A DNA stretch of 35,851 bases, taken from positions 8,013,420 to 8,049,270 of the forward strand of contig BFEA01000005.1 in assembly GCA_003427395.1 (NCBI GenBank), in the 5' to 3' direction. A program made the translations under genes and the position numbers. The notes beneath the pieces were generated by a model. It was not told where the DNA came from, did not search any database, and was given only the letters and a program-made list of their open reading frames with translations. Shown here one piece after another: positions 10,957 through 21,079 of this stretch. The stretch's first letter is position 1, and the number at the start of each line of letters is the position of its first letter. The DNA comes from Chara braunii. Taxonomy: Eukaryota > Streptophyta > Charophyceae > Charales > Characeae.

Positions 10957-11402
10957 AAAAAAAAAATTCAGAATTAAATAATCATTCTAGAGTAAAATTA
11001 CATTTTAAATTCCAAATTTTCATTCCATCTTAAAAAATGTCATACTCAAAAACTTTCTTTCCAAGAATGGGGTATCCTTTCTTATTTGAACTGCATGCTA
11101 GAGATAGAATGAAAGTCTGGATGAGTTCATGAACTATTTTAATTGGACTGTCATTCTAAGTAAGGATTTTCAGTCATAAATAAGTTAATCGAATATAAAT
11201 CAGACGATATTTGTTGTAGTAGAATGAAAGTCCAATTAAAACATTTCATAAACTCGTCCAGACTTCCATTCCATTTTGAACAAATAGATATAGTTGAAAG
11301 GAAAAGCTCATATTTAGACGGGAACTTATCAAATTAAATTGGAAATTTTTGAATTGGACGAACATTGGAATGATAATTTATAAATATGAAGGATTTTTTT
11401 TT
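10957..11402. mobile_element. Foldback MITE, ~445 bp, inserted in the transposase relic
   Basis: The two halves are inverted copies of each other. The inner left arm (about 11103-11160, with GAATGAAAGTCTGG and TTTAATTGGACT) is the reverse complement of about 11217-11275. The outer arms (ATAATCATTCT near 10979, and GGAATGATAATTTA near 11368) also pair, with an A run at the left end (10957-10966) and a T run at the right end (11394-11402). A spacer of about 55 bp separates the arms. There is no internal ORF. I could not define a clean target-site duplication. Coding character resumes on the right side, so the element landed inside the older gene. Confidence 0.75.
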
Positions 11403-12086
11403 ATGGAATGTTTTTTCAACTTTCATTTTTCATGGGAATTTTTCTGTTGTCGCAAACGGAGTATCTGAGTCAGTAATCACATCATTTTGGCCTTCTGCCT
11501 CGAAAAGGCAAAAGGAAGAAATTTTGCGGTCCGATTCTGAAGCACCCGAAAGAGAACCCTTGTTCGTTAGACACAAAAGGATCGCCCGAAGACAAACTTT
11601 GACCAAATTTTGGATGTTGAGAAAGACGGTTTCGTTATTCTGCAACCACCAGATGAAGAACCCGCAAAGGGTGTTCCGTTTTTGGTGGGCCAAGCGCTAA
11701 CTCCAGTTGTCCTAGAAAAGGACTCCGAACATTACAACCAGGTAAAAGTTCAATACTGGATTCCTACAAGCAAATCGCGTTCACTTAAGGAACATTATGA
11801 AAATGCATGAGGGAGAAAGTGGAAAAGATCTACTGAGGATGAGGAGTCATGACAAAATGCTGATATGGTGACATTCGCATGGAAACGAGCATCAAGAGGA
11901 ACAGTTTACACCAAACCATTCACCTCGGACCTTGTATTTCCGTCTAGAGTCCGGGTTAATGCACGTGTAGCTCTGGTTGGAGAAGATGATGTTCATATAG
12001 CTGAGGGAGCCGTGGATAGTGTCAGCGCAGAAATTTCTGAAGGAGCCGAGAATACTGTTTCATCAAGGGCAAGATTCAGAGCCTGA
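11403..12086 (+). pseudogene. Transposase relic, C-terminal block
   Basis: After the MITE, one frame (ending 11700) reads a Ser-rich, basic stretch (SASKRQKEEILRSD). A second frame takes over near 11590 with DVEKDGFVILQPPDEEPAKG, VPFLVGQALTPVV and VKVQYWIP, ending at TGA 11808. The same frame continues past TGA 11850 with MVTFAWKRASRGTVYTKPFT and a C-terminal tail ending at TGA 12084-12086. The FVILQPPDEEP-PFLVGQALTP pattern resembles the small beta-rich module after the core in this family. The switch between frames implies at least one indel. Confidence 0.5.
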
Positions 12087-12089
12087 GGT

Positions 12090-12990
12090 GACATTACGGC
12101 GATCGAAAGACCACCATGTCCAAGGTCGAAAATCGATCTGGAACTCTTTCTGATGTGAAGCACGTAATCGAGAGAACACACATCATTAGAAGATAGTTTA
12201 AACCTTAGCTACTAGTATGGTTGAAACTTCGATCAATCAATCACTTCAGTAAAATATTATTGTAACTTTTATCATGTGCAGCGTGCGGGTTTAAATCATT
12301 TTGAAGGGGATGGCGGAAAATGTGGCAGTCACTAAAATTAAAGTGTTCGAACGGCTGACGATCATCACAAAGGGATGAGAGTTTCCGTTTCAATATGAGA
12401 AAATATGCAAATGTGAAGCGGGAGAACGAAAAATGTTTGTCATCATGGTGAAATTTAGAGATCTATACTGTTTGGACGTACAAATATATGAGCGTCAAGG
12501 AGAAAACTGGAGGCATGAAGATTTTACAAAAGTTCATCTATGAGCTGCAGATGTGCTTTTGTCCACGAGACGAGCTATACTCAATGATGGGAGACCCCTT
12601 GCCAGTTTTTCGGTTTTCATTATGGAGTTTGAAGGTCTGCCTCAGCCTCCACTTTCGAGTCGCATGGTAGACGGTTCAACATGGGAACCGTTAGTGAACA
12701 CTCTGCGAAGAGGCTTCTTCTGATCATTTCGACTTTTTGACACTTTGAGTATTGAGTTTGAATGTCACATTAGTTAAAATTTTTATAGTATAAGATGTTG
12801 AGGGTTTTTTATTCATGCTAGGTCCTAGTCTTGCAAACTATTTGGTTAGGTAAAAGTTTGTCTTGGTTTGAAAAATATAGTTGAGTTTTATATCTTAGAT
12901 ACTATAAGTCTTAGTTTTATTTGGATAACACATTACACACTGGTTTCATCTACCTTCTGGGTCATATAAAATTTTTGGAGTACCACCTTC
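12090..12990. other. Spacer, no gene seen
   Basis: This is AT-rich, mostly unique sequence. Short ORFs (for example 60 codons at 12488) lack coding features. It may contain the 3' end of the transposase-bearing element, but I found no terminal inverted repeat matching the left side. Confidence 0.4.
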
Positions 12991-12999
12991 TTATTGAAA

Positions 13000-13430
13000 A
13001 CTTTTGAAGTAACTGTTGTTAGTTTTCAAATTGTCAATTGTCTTAAGAAGGATTATGTATCTTGTTATTGAAAAATTTTGAAGTTTTTGTAATTATTACA
13101 AATTTATAATATGTGGACAAGGTAAACCGATCAATTTTTTGTTTTTAGTTTTCTTGCTTCAAGTTATCACAAGCTCAACTTGTCAATTGTCTTGAGAATG
13201 ATTGTGTAGTACTGTATCAATTATAGTAGTGACTTTTAATGTATTCAATGACATGAAATTTCGACCGGAAGCCTGACGAAGTTTAAGTTTTTTTGCTTGT
13301 CACGAGTTAATATCGTGAGTTGAACTTGTCAATGGTCTTGAGGATATTTAATTAATAATGAACTGTAGTGACTCTTGATGTGTTCATTCAACCGAAATTT
13401 TGTATAATCGCATCAAACCTTGAAATAAAT
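13000..13430. repeat. Three degenerate ~147-bp direct repeats
   Basis: The word TTGTCAATTGTCTTGAGAA (with changes) recurs at about 13031, 13180 and 13326, spaced roughly 147 bp apart. Shared flanking words include GTAGTGACT-TTTAATGT(A/G)TTCA after the second and third copies. The sequence is AT-rich and non-coding. The copies are strongly diverged, so the array is old. Confidence 0.6.
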
Positions 13431-13559
13431 TCATTCAACAAATTTATAATAATAATTACAATATTTGCATGCAACGTTACAATATTGAGCAACCAAAGTT
13501 TCTAATTGAATTGAAAGACAAACTTTAACCCTTATGGTTCGATCACTTCATAGAGTAAC

Positions 13560-14200
13560 ATACAACCATGACGGCAAGTTTAAGTTACACAGTGTCACCT
13601 AGACTGATAGTTAGTACTATCATGTTAATTTTATGATGTATCCTCTGTATATTAATTACACAATGTCATGAAATCTGATGCAATTATATAGAGGATACAT
13701 CCTAATAAAAACATGGTAGTACTTAGTCTAAGTTTAAGACTAGATACTGTTACAGTAACAGTGACCTAGATTGATACTTAGTATGACATTGTTCATGAAA
13801 TCCGAATAAAAACATGATCGTACTTAGTCAAAGTCTAAGAATCGGTACTGTAACAGTTACAGTAACAGTGACCTAGACTGATACTTAGTATGACATTGTT
13901 CAGTAAACTTTAATAAACATAATTGTGGTATGATCACTCCTCGACCATATTACTAAGAGGGATTATATACAACCATCATGATCATAGCAACAATTATTTG
14001 ATAATGTTACACAGTGTCACATAAACTGATACTTAGTACAGTTACCGTAACTATGTTCATAAAATCGAAATCGGATATAATAATTTATATAGAGGATACA
14101 TCCTAAACAATGTCATGATCATATTAGTACTTAGTCTTAGACTAGGACTGATACTGTAATTATTATAGTGACTATCTCCCTAAGACTTTAACGTAAGTCT
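13560..14200. repeat. Degenerate repeats with GTTACAGTAACAGTGACCTAG core and a hairpin
   Basis: A cassette with ACAGTGACCTAGACTGATAC and TTAGTATGACATTGTT recurs at about 13580, 13755, 13865 and 14010 with variation. A linked cassette (GAAATC-GATA, then TATAGAGGATACATCCTAA, then GTACTTAGTCTAAG) recurs at about 13670, 13800 and 14065, lacking the middle piece in the second copy. An inverted pair, GATGTATCCTCTGTATAT (from about 13634) and ATATAGAGGATACATC (to about 13701), can form a hairpin of about 18-20 bp. No ORF of note is present. Confidence 0.65.
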
Positions 14201-15160
14201 TAAACCACTAGTTACAATTTCCTTTTATGATAATTTTTGTAGAGGAATCCGATACAATCGAGGTGTTGAGCGTGTTCAATCACATGACTTACACAACTTG
14301 ACCTCGAAAGATTTTATTACTTGTCGGGAGAGGGTTTATTATTTTATATGGTTGTTGAAAGCTATTTAAGGTTACATATTGTCTAAAAAAGTACTATTTG
14401 AAAAATAATGTACTATTTTAACGAATAATATGTTGAGTCCCCAACTTTTTCTTTACAATAATAGTAATAACAACAATGTGAAAATGAACTAAATCCAATA
14501 CCTTAATCTCCTCCTTAGTGTGGGCTGCTCTTCATGTCCAACATTCCCCTACTAGGGTAAGTAGGTGGCTATGGTAGACTAACCGACCGTGCTCCAATGT
14601 TCAAACTACAACTGAAAAATAAATTAAATGTCCTACTACAATGGTTGCCATGCCTCACACTCCGAAGTCTTACTTGAAGAAGTCAATCCCAACCATGACC
14701 TTCAAGATGCAGTGGCCACCAAGAAGATAAAGATACAAAACACGATAGTCATGCTATGTATCAAACCTTTCCTTACTGTGCTGCTCCAAGCACAGCAGCT
14801 CCCCGCTCAATTTGTACCTTCCTTGGCTTGCGGCCAGGTTCGTGCCCATCCCCTTGCTTCTTTCCCTAATCACACAATCCATTGAAAAAACTCAGAAAAT
14901 AACAGAGGTCTCAACTTGTGAAATCGCAGCTCGTTGCAAATAGAAAAACAAATTAAAAAAAAAATGAGAAATGGTCCATAAAATAAAATTGAGTTTTTTT
15001 GTAGGAAAATTGACCTAAAAAAATCATTAAAAGAAAATATTTTTTTGCCTTGAATTTGCATATATTTGTCCGGTGTGAAAATTTGACCCACTACAATATT
15101 ATTAAAAAAAAAAAAGATCCCTCCTCTTATTGTTGCCTAAGTACCTAGGGCATGTCACTG
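14200..15160. other. AT-rich spacer, no gene seen
   Basis: This is AT-rich unique DNA with several A and T runs. An 85-codon ORF at 14628-14885 (plus) and a 73-codon ORF at 14870-15091 (minus) show no domain. A direct repeat of GTACTATTT-AA lies near 14390-14420. I see no regulatory element that I can support. Confidence 0.4.
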
Positions 15161-15167
15161 TACAAGC

Positions 15168-15347
15168 ATGTCACAGCAACTTGGTGACTTAGACCAGATG
15201 ACTTTCGTGGCCTACCTTTGGCATTATTGCTGGTTAGGTTGGTTTCGAAATTTGACAATACTTAATAATAAGTTTTTCACGTTTTTGTTTTATATGTACA
15301 AGGACATTGAACCAGATGAACGAGTTTTTTATGAACTGATTCATCCC
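15168..15347 (+). CDS. Exon-like island ending in a GTAAGT donor
   Basis: An open frame beginning near 15168 reads through YKDIEPDERVFYELIHP and meets CCC|GTAAGT at 15347/15348, a near-consensus plant 5' splice site. The island is Trp- and aromatic-rich in its first half and acidic near the donor. I do not recognise the protein. No convincing upstream acceptor is clear. Stops just after the donor fit an intron, or simply the end of a chance ORF. Confidence 0.3.
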
Positions 15348-15349
15348 GT

Positions 15350-16900
15350 AAGTCGAGAAACATGTTTTCATGTGGTATGAGTTTAATCAAACGATTTTTC
15401 AGGAGGTCATTTAAGTTCTGATTGGACTGAGAAATTTCAGCTGCATACCAAAAATCTATCTATCTCTTGATGTTTATAATTACTCCATTTTGCTTCCTTA
15501 CGAAGATTCATTGCTTTGCTCGTTTTAGGGTTTATAGTAGATACGTGTCTTAAAGAAGTTGAGTATTATTCGTTTGTTTACAGATGCTTCTCTGACATAG
15601 CTTTGTATCTGTCTATGCTATTAATCATGATTACGCTAGACCACCTACTGTAGCAGGTGCAAAAGTTGGTACACCTGTCGCACCGGCCGCTCAACCAGTG
15701 AGCAAGTTGATTTGGTACTGCTCAATCGGTAATGACCGATTGTTTGACACTAGTTAAACATAATCACTCAAATATAGAACTTCAAGAAAATACGCGGCAC
15801 CTTCGAAAATGGTATTCCAATATCCCTTAGGTCTAACATATGCTGTAGCTAGACAAGCAACTCTGTTGGGAACCTAATAGATATCAACTTAGCTACGTCC
15901 CATAACGAATCTTTTATGGATTCACTCCTCCCACCCCACCAACTTAACATCTTCACTTAGCCACTCATCTCAGCCCAAAGCCACCTATCTGACCCAGCAT
16001 AAAAAACTCACCCCTCCTCTCCGCCCACTAACACCCCTCTAGTCTCAACTACAACCTTTAAGCAATGCTAAGACATTATGATAAAAACATATCCTGTAGA
16101 ATAAAAGTATGAGACCATCGAGGGTCCAGAGTGTCAGCTGACCATGAAGAAAACGTAGTGTGTCAGGAGATTAACAATAAATTATGGGCGGAAGCCCCCC
16201 AAGGCCTTACAATTTTAGCATCCCAACTACCTTACAAAACTAGTGTGACAGTTGAACAAAGATCGACTAGGGTTAGGGTTTTAGAAAGGATGACAACAAC
16301 TAAGATTCAAAGGATTTGGAGTTTTAACAAAGTCTACTGGAAGGGACCAAACACTTAAGAAATTGAGAGGAACAGGTTGGGCGGGGCAGAAGTAGGCAAT
16401 CCACAAGTACCAAAGCAAAGGAGTCAAAGTAATCCGGATATTTGAACCGCACACTGGACCCCGCATAACTACACTTACACCCAGTGATAAATTGTCCCAA
16501 CTCTTGTGAATGATCTAGTCATCCTACTGACATTTAGTATCCTTTATTAGCAGTTTTCTTCAAACTCCAGAATGTTACCTACCAACTCCGGTGGGTTTCT
16601 CTCGAGCTTGTAGTGTGCCTTCACGACTGGATTTATCTTTGTTTCTCTGCATGTTGTAGTGTTCCTTCGAGAATACTATTATCCAGATTCACTTATCTAT
16701 GCAGTGCAACCTCTTATCCTTTCACATCAGTGACTATTATTTTTTTTAATGACACTATCTTTATGGTCAGCTAAAACACGATCTTTTGCAAACGTAATTA
16801 TGGTTTTAGAACTAAATTAATATTAGTCTTAGTGATGTTCAGATTTGCGTTTCCTTGTGTTCAATTTTTTGCTGATTACTATCAATTGGTTTCTTCTTCC
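15350..16900. other. Spacer with weak ORFs, no gene assigned
   Basis: The sequence is mixed. A pyrimidine-rich C/T stretch lies at about 15920-16040. A 75-codon open frame at 16131-16358 could be an exon fragment (CQEINNKLWAEAPQGLTIL) but has no recognisable motif. Nothing else is supportable. Confidence 0.35.
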
Positions 16901-17052
16901 AGAACACATAGTGTCACTTATATTTTGACCTTGAAATCCCAAGGCATTTGAATGAAGGGAAAAATGGTGATGCGATGGTGGACTCCTTATTAATGGTCAC
17001 TTCAATTCTTCTAGCTTCAGAGTTTCAAAATGTTGATCAACAAAAAGTCTCT

Positions 17053-17168
17053 GGATACTTGAAACTGACTCGACAAGGGAGGACAAGTTCTCTAGGGATT
17101 TGCTGATAAAAAATGCACCTGGGTTGCTATTTCGAAATAATGAACAGATGTTGCATTTTGTGTCAAAG
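17053..17168 (+). CDS. Exon-like island with GTAAAA donor
   Basis: One frame reads LETDSTREDKFSRDLLIKNA and PGLLFRNNEQMLHFVSK, ending at AAG|GTAAAA at 17168/17169. The mixed polar/hydrophobic composition and lack of low complexity look like real protein. An in-frame TGA lies upstream near 17033, so the true start, acceptor, or an indel must lie between there and 17053. The protein family is not recognised. Confidence 0.35.
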
Positions 17169-17336
17169 GTAAAAATGACCATGACTCTTGTACCATATTG
17201 TTCCTGTCACATATTGATTTGAGGCATGTAAGATAATTGTTTTGCCATTTTGCTCATTTTTTATATCGTTTTGTCTCAAGCAAATGCGAGATTGTTGTTG
17301 TTTCATGACCCATCTTTTTTTTTTTATGATCCATAG

Positions 17337-17439
17337 TGTTTCAATTCAAGTTCTTCCCTTTGTCAATGATACTACCCCTGAGCAGGCCACCTCCTTAAAT
17401 AACACTCTGATCGTTCCTTCTCAGTTTATTGTTGTGTGA
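17337..17439 (+). CDS. Exon-like island after an ATAG acceptor
   Basis: A T-rich tract runs into CCATAG at 17331-17336, a plausible 3' splice site. The frame then reads VSIQVLPFVNDTTPEQATSL, NNTLIVPSQFIVV and stops at TGA 17437-17439. It could be a terminal exon or an exon with a missed donor such as CA|GTTTAT. No family is recognised. Confidence 0.3.
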
Positions 17440-17621
17440 ACTGTATAAAAAACTAGTAGAAGCATATCTCTACTCCTATTGCTTAAAGTTATACTAGCCT
17501 AACATCTATTATACATTGAACCATCCGTAATTCCAAAAAGTCTAGTTGTGCGAGGAGCAAAGTGGTGCAATGTTTTCTTTCATATTAATTTATTCATGTA
17601 CAGTAGGTTTGTTCATTGTAG

Positions 17622-17700
17622 GTCATCCTCACCCGTGTACGGATGCAGTTTCGTGAAGTACTGGTGGTTTAAAAAGGATGGCCTACACGTACACTGCGAA
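17622..17700 (+). CDS. Exon-like island, TGTAG acceptor and GTAAGA donor
   Basis: The sequence TTCATTGTAG (acceptor AG at 17620-17621) precedes a 79-bp island that reads SSSPVYGCSFVKYWWFKKDG, then LHVHCE, and ends at GAA|GTAAGA at 17700/17701. Both splice signals are good, and the aromatic-rich peptide is not low complexity. Together with the island at 17771-17879 this suggests consecutive exons of one gene or relic. I do not recognise the family. Confidence 0.4.
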
Positions 17701-17770
17701 GTAAGACTAATGAATATTTGTTTGTTTGTGGCAAAAGAATTGTTCGCATATTGACCTGCACAATGCAAAG

Positions 17771-17879
17771 TTTCAAGTGTATCGTGAATTTTTTGTTGAA
17801 ATACAAAGAGGAAGGAAATTGTTCATTGATCATTCGGTCTAGAAGTGGAACAATTGATGAGGCTGACATTTTCAGCCAA
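17771..17879 (+). CDS. Exon-like island ending in a GTAAGA donor
   Basis: The frame reads FKCIVNFLLKYKEEGNCSLI, then IRSRSGTIDEADIFSQ, up to CCAA|GTAAGA at 17879/17880. The preceding CAATGCAAAG is a weak acceptor, and the true start could lie further left, because the frame is open from about 17718. It lies 70 bp after the previous island, a typical short-intron distance. Function unknown. Confidence 0.35.
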
Positions 17880-17929
17880 GTAAGATCTTCACTCACATTT
17901 GAAGCGGACAGGTCGTTTTGAGACCCCTG

Positions 17930-18660
17930 TGTTTACGGTATGTTTTCGAACCAATGCTATAAAACTCGTTGGTTGAAGGGTAAATGATGGGCTCTGCAAT
18001 TGAGTTCTACTGCATCATTGGCCTAATGACATAAAAGGAGATTAGTTGCTCACCACCAATTGTGGCCAATTCATTGGATATTTGAACGAGTTTTACGTCG
18101 TAAGGATAAAATAGTCGTTTCGGTGTAGATCAGTTTGATCTTTTGTGATGTACGTCGTAGATATTATATACTGGATTGTTTCTATTAGAGCTCTGACAGT
18201 GCGTGAATGTCAGATACGAGAATATAGGTTGTATTGTTTTGTTATTTAAAAAAAAGTCAAGAGTGAACGCGGCTTGATTACTCGCCAAATGTGACATTGG
18301 TGAGTGATGCAGCTAGCCGCAAGTAAATGTCATTGCAAAGCGGGGGTCTGTGGTCCTCGCTCAACTTTACGATACTCTTTATGTATGTGGATGTCGAAAT
18401 TATCCAGATACATCGAAAACATTGTCCCACTAGTCGAGAAAAATGTTCAAATCCCTACATTTTAAAAATCACTTCTTTGGGAAATCTAAAATCGTGGTTG
18501 TCTGCAGTCCTGCAGGGCCGCCTGACCAGAGCATCGCACGATCCTTATCTGGACCGTTAGTGGCCCTAATAGACGATGGCCACGATAGTCGTCAGAGGTG
18601 GACATCAAGAGTCGAGAGGATGGATTTGGCGTCAGGTACTAGAGTGGCAGAAAAAATGTG
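17930..18660. other. Spacer with fragmentary coding-like stretches
   Basis: Around 18310-18425 a frame reads VIAKRGSVVLAQLYDTLYVC and then GCRNYPDTSKTLSH, which looks protein-like. It is short, and its AAG acceptor is only suggestive. A small palindrome CTGCAG-TC-CTGCAG lies near 18503. No complete gene is evident. Confidence 0.3.
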
Positions 18661-18920
18661 GATGGCCTGAAGGAAGAGTCAGGTAGATAGCAGAAATGTG
18701 AATAGAAGGTGTGAGGGAGAAGTAGATAGATAACAACAGGGAGGAGGTAAATAAATGGCAAGAGGGAGCAGATACATAGATGCATAGAGGGAGGAGCAGT
18801 AGGGGCTGGAAGAGGAGAGGAAAGAGGGATATGGGCCGAAGTAGGATTCAGGTAGATAGTGGAAAGGGGAAGAGATGGCATGAGGAAAAAGGTACGTGAA
18901 TGACGAGAAGGGAGGTAAAT
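18660..18920. repeat. Purine-rich degenerate GA/GATA tract
   Basis: About 260 bp is dominated by AGGGAGGAGG, AGGTAGATAG and related words on the plus strand, in irregular repetition. It gives overlapping open frames on the minus strand that are Ser/Pro/Leu-rich and should be regarded as simple-sequence artefacts. Confidence 0.7.
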
Positions 18921-19507
18921 CACAACAAATGTGTTTTTGCCTACTACCATATGCTTTGTCTTTCATTTGAATGCTCCAACACTTCACACTGTGTAAGTTA
19001 ACTTTTGACGTCCGTTTCATTAAGTGTACAAGTAAGAGCTAATATTTTCTGCATTTCTCATGTTGTACATGTTGATTTGATGAAACAAGTGTTCATTTCA
19101 ACAAACATTCAGTCTGGTTCGAGCGAAATACCAAGACCGGCGAGTCTTTTTTTCCCCGCCCCTCGTTTTTGCATTTACTTTTCTTATAAACATTAATGTA
19201 TGTCTTGAAATACTCTACAATTTTAGGTCATGTTGATTCCTTTGATGAACTTTCAGTCTTTGATTTCACAGTTGCTTGATTCTTTTCTTATGTATCTTAA
19301 CTTTGTTGTAAGTTGCCACTTTAGACGTCGATGATGCCCCCAAATGTCCGCGTTGTCCGAATAGACGACTGACCCAAACATCCGGCTAGGCCTAATGTCT
19401 GCCCCTAGGAAGACGGCGGGGAAGGTTATGAACTTTTTTAGGGGCTTGTTATTTTAAAATGATATCTCAATATTTATTTTTTAATATCATGTGTTTGTGC
19501 TGTTCAG
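18920..19507. other. Spacer, no gene seen
   Basis: This is mostly AT-rich unique DNA. A short GC-richer block at about 19320-19430 (GACGTC, CCGGCTAGGCC, CGGCGGGG) stands out and may be a fragment of another repeat. No ORF of interest. Confidence 0.35.
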
Positions 19508-19690
19508 GGTCCTACCTGGAACAAGCCTGCCACAGACTACTCAGCAGTGGCCGACCAACTTTGATCTGTAGAGAAGAATCGATGATTCGCAGACCTTCCT
19601 CTTGTTTTTAGTGCGTTATGAACTACCAGTCTGGCTTGCCGATGAAACTTGTTCTAGAATCGTTTCCTATCCACAAGTATACAACCGTTG
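19508..19690 (+). pseudogene. Exon-like island with one in-frame stop
   Basis: After TTCAG at 19503-19507 the frame reads VLPGTSLPQTTQQWPTNFDL, a TAG, then RRIDDSQTFLLFLVRYELPV and WLADETCSRIVSYPQVYN. The strong protein-like sense on both sides of a single TAG suggests a nonsense mutation, or an intron placed around it. An overlapping frame (19618-19887, plus) is open but runs into the poly-T tract. I do not recognise the family. Confidence 0.35.
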
Positions 19691-19753
19691 TTGCTCTTAG
19701 CGTTTTTAATGCTCTCTCCTCCGGAGTGCAAAGCGTATACACTGATGTTTTGC

Positions 19754-19782
19754 TTTTTTTTTTTTTTTTTTTTTTTTTTTTT
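19754..19782 (+). repeat. Poly-T tract (29 T)
   Basis: An uninterrupted run of 29 T is present. On the minus strand it would be a poly-A tail, so it could mark the 3' end of a minus-strand retroposon, but no target-site duplication was found around it. Confidence 0.9.
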
Positions 19783-19936
19783 CCTATTTTAATCTTGACA
19801 AAAACTCGATGGCTCTCGAAATTTCGGACTTTCTTTTCGGATTTGTGTTTTTTGCATTTTGCAGTAAGTAGGAATTTAGGAATTTAGGACTTTCCTCCGG
19901 CCCTAATCAACAGATAAAATAAAAAATAAAAAATAA

Positions 19937-19940
<4 letters not shown>

Positions 19941-19971
<31 letters not shown>
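19941..19971 (+). repeat. Poly-T tract (31 T)
   Basis: An uninterrupted run of 31 T follows an A-rich stretch (AAAAAATAAAAAATAAAAGA). It directly precedes the strongest exon-like island of the region, and could serve as the polypyrimidine tract of a 3' splice site or simply be a microsatellite. Confidence 0.9.
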
Positions 19972-19974
<3 letters not shown>

Positions 19975-19982
19975 TATTTGTC

Positions 19983-20171
19983 CACACGAACAAGGCCCGG
20001 AACACATTGGGAGTTCAACAGGCAGTCGATCAATTGGACAGTTTGTTTCAGAGTTCGTTAATGGTTATCCTGCAAGTAGCGTCCCTGTGAAGCTTCAGGC
20101 ATCTTCGTTTCCACGACTTGATGATTTTGTTCTAGAACTTGCAAATCAACATCCGTTGCCTGATGAAACAT
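19983..20171 (+). CDS. Best exon-like island, strong GTAAGT donor
   Basis: One frame reads HEQGPEHIGSSTGSRSIGQF, then VSEFVNGYPASSVPVKLQAS, then SFPRLDDFVLELANQHPLPD and ET. It ends at ACAT|GTAAGT at 20171/20172, a near-perfect plant 5' splice site. Composition and continuity are convincing for a real exon. The start is uncertain: acceptor-like AG dinucleotides occur at about 19993-19994 and 20020-20021 after the poly-T tract. The split codon (phase 1) continues in-frame if GAG|GCCTGAG at 20234/20235 is the next acceptor. I do not recognise the protein family. Confidence 0.45.
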
Positions 20172-20234
20172 GTAAGTTATAATGTTCCTATAAATTTTTT
20201 TGAGCTTGTTTTTTCAAAGCTTTACTTCCGTGAG

Positions 20235-20461
20235 GCCTGAGAACATCGTGGAAACGGGGGCCCCTTATTTTGTTGAGGCTGGTTCCCTTGCTGTTGAATG
20301 CGTGTGTTGGCTACAAAGTGGTTTTAGACGTGCTCGATTTCTGAGGCCCAGGCTCGTGGGCAACTAATTGAGAAATTGGGCGAGTCTGAGACTGAGATTT
20401 ACTCGGGCAGTTTCGTTTGTCAAGCGTTGAGCCTTGGAAGCAGCTTGAAACTGGGCCTGTG
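20235..20461 (+). CDS. Candidate 3' exon(s), two alternative frames
   Basis: Two readings compete. If splicing uses the AG at 20233-20234, the exon continues the upstream frame as a hydrophobic tail (KRGPLILLRLVPLLLNACVG) ending at a TGA near 20349. If it uses the TTTTAG at 20322-20327, the frame reads TCSISEAQARGQLIEKLGES and ETEIYSGSFVCQALSLGS, ending at TGA 20460. The second looks more like soluble protein, but its phase does not fit the upstream donor. This may be a terminal exon, two exons, or a decayed copy. Confidence 0.25.
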
Positions 20462-20819
20462 ATTCAAATGCTGCGTTTATATGTGAAACTACCGGGAACT
20501 TGGGACAGGCCGAGTGCAGGCTGGAGCCTCAACACATTTCATAAAGGCATCCTGGGCGCACACAGAGGCGCTGGCAGGCCGCCTGCTGCTGCAACAAAAG
20601 AGATGGTGATGGTTGTGGTTCCTTGACACGTAGAAGTGAGCTATCTTAAGACGAGGGGTGTGAGAGAGGAGAGAGAAAGAGAGAGAAGTCACATGGCTTT
20701 GTAGTGGAGGTCGACATTGGGCGACATTTGCACGTACTTCGACTTCAGGGCTCTATGTCTGGACAACGTTTACTTTGATAGAAAATAGGTTAACACAGCC
20801 CTATTTTTTTAGGATTCGG

Positions 20820-20820
<1 letters not shown>

Positions 20821-20867
<47 letters not shown>
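20821..20867. repeat. (AC)n microsatellite
   Basis: About 23 uninterrupted AC units are present, likely length-polymorphic. Confidence 0.97.
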
Positions 20868-20871
<4 letters not shown>

Positions 20872-21079
20872 TAAAGTGACAGTCCATAGAGTGGACGGCA
20901 AGGTTGCATCCCTGCCGACCGCCGACCTCAACCGCCAACCATATTGCAGTCAGCCAGTAGGGCAGACCGGTCGGTGGTCTGCCGACCAGTCAGAAAACAA
21001 CCATCCACTTATTTTTTTTTAAATCTGAGTTGCGGGTTGGACTGCACTTGCTGAGTACAACCCAAATCCGCTGAGAAAC

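Larger units (their letters stand above)
8561..12086 (+). pseudogene. Decayed transposase-like gene resembling the DUF7869 family
   Basis: Three collinear blocks of coding character lie on the plus strand. From my knowledge of the family, the diagnostic pieces are an IIDGMDQKKTTLPH block, a later QADNCWKENKKQ block and a GRTHTDVDATFN block. They match the ordered motifs IIDGMDQ, QLDNC-ENKN and GHTHEDID of DUF7869 proteins, a presumed DDE/D-type nuclease fold carried by transposon-like genes. A Cys-rich stretch (TKCALCNYYKQC) lies before them. The reading frame is broken by TGA at 9446 and 9770, TAA at 9920, a frameshift near 9920-9939, TAG at 10083, TAG at 10656, TAA at 10671 and TAA at 10899. 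A foldback element also splits it. It cannot encode an intact protein. The family name comes from memory of motifs and not from a search. Confidence 0.7.
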
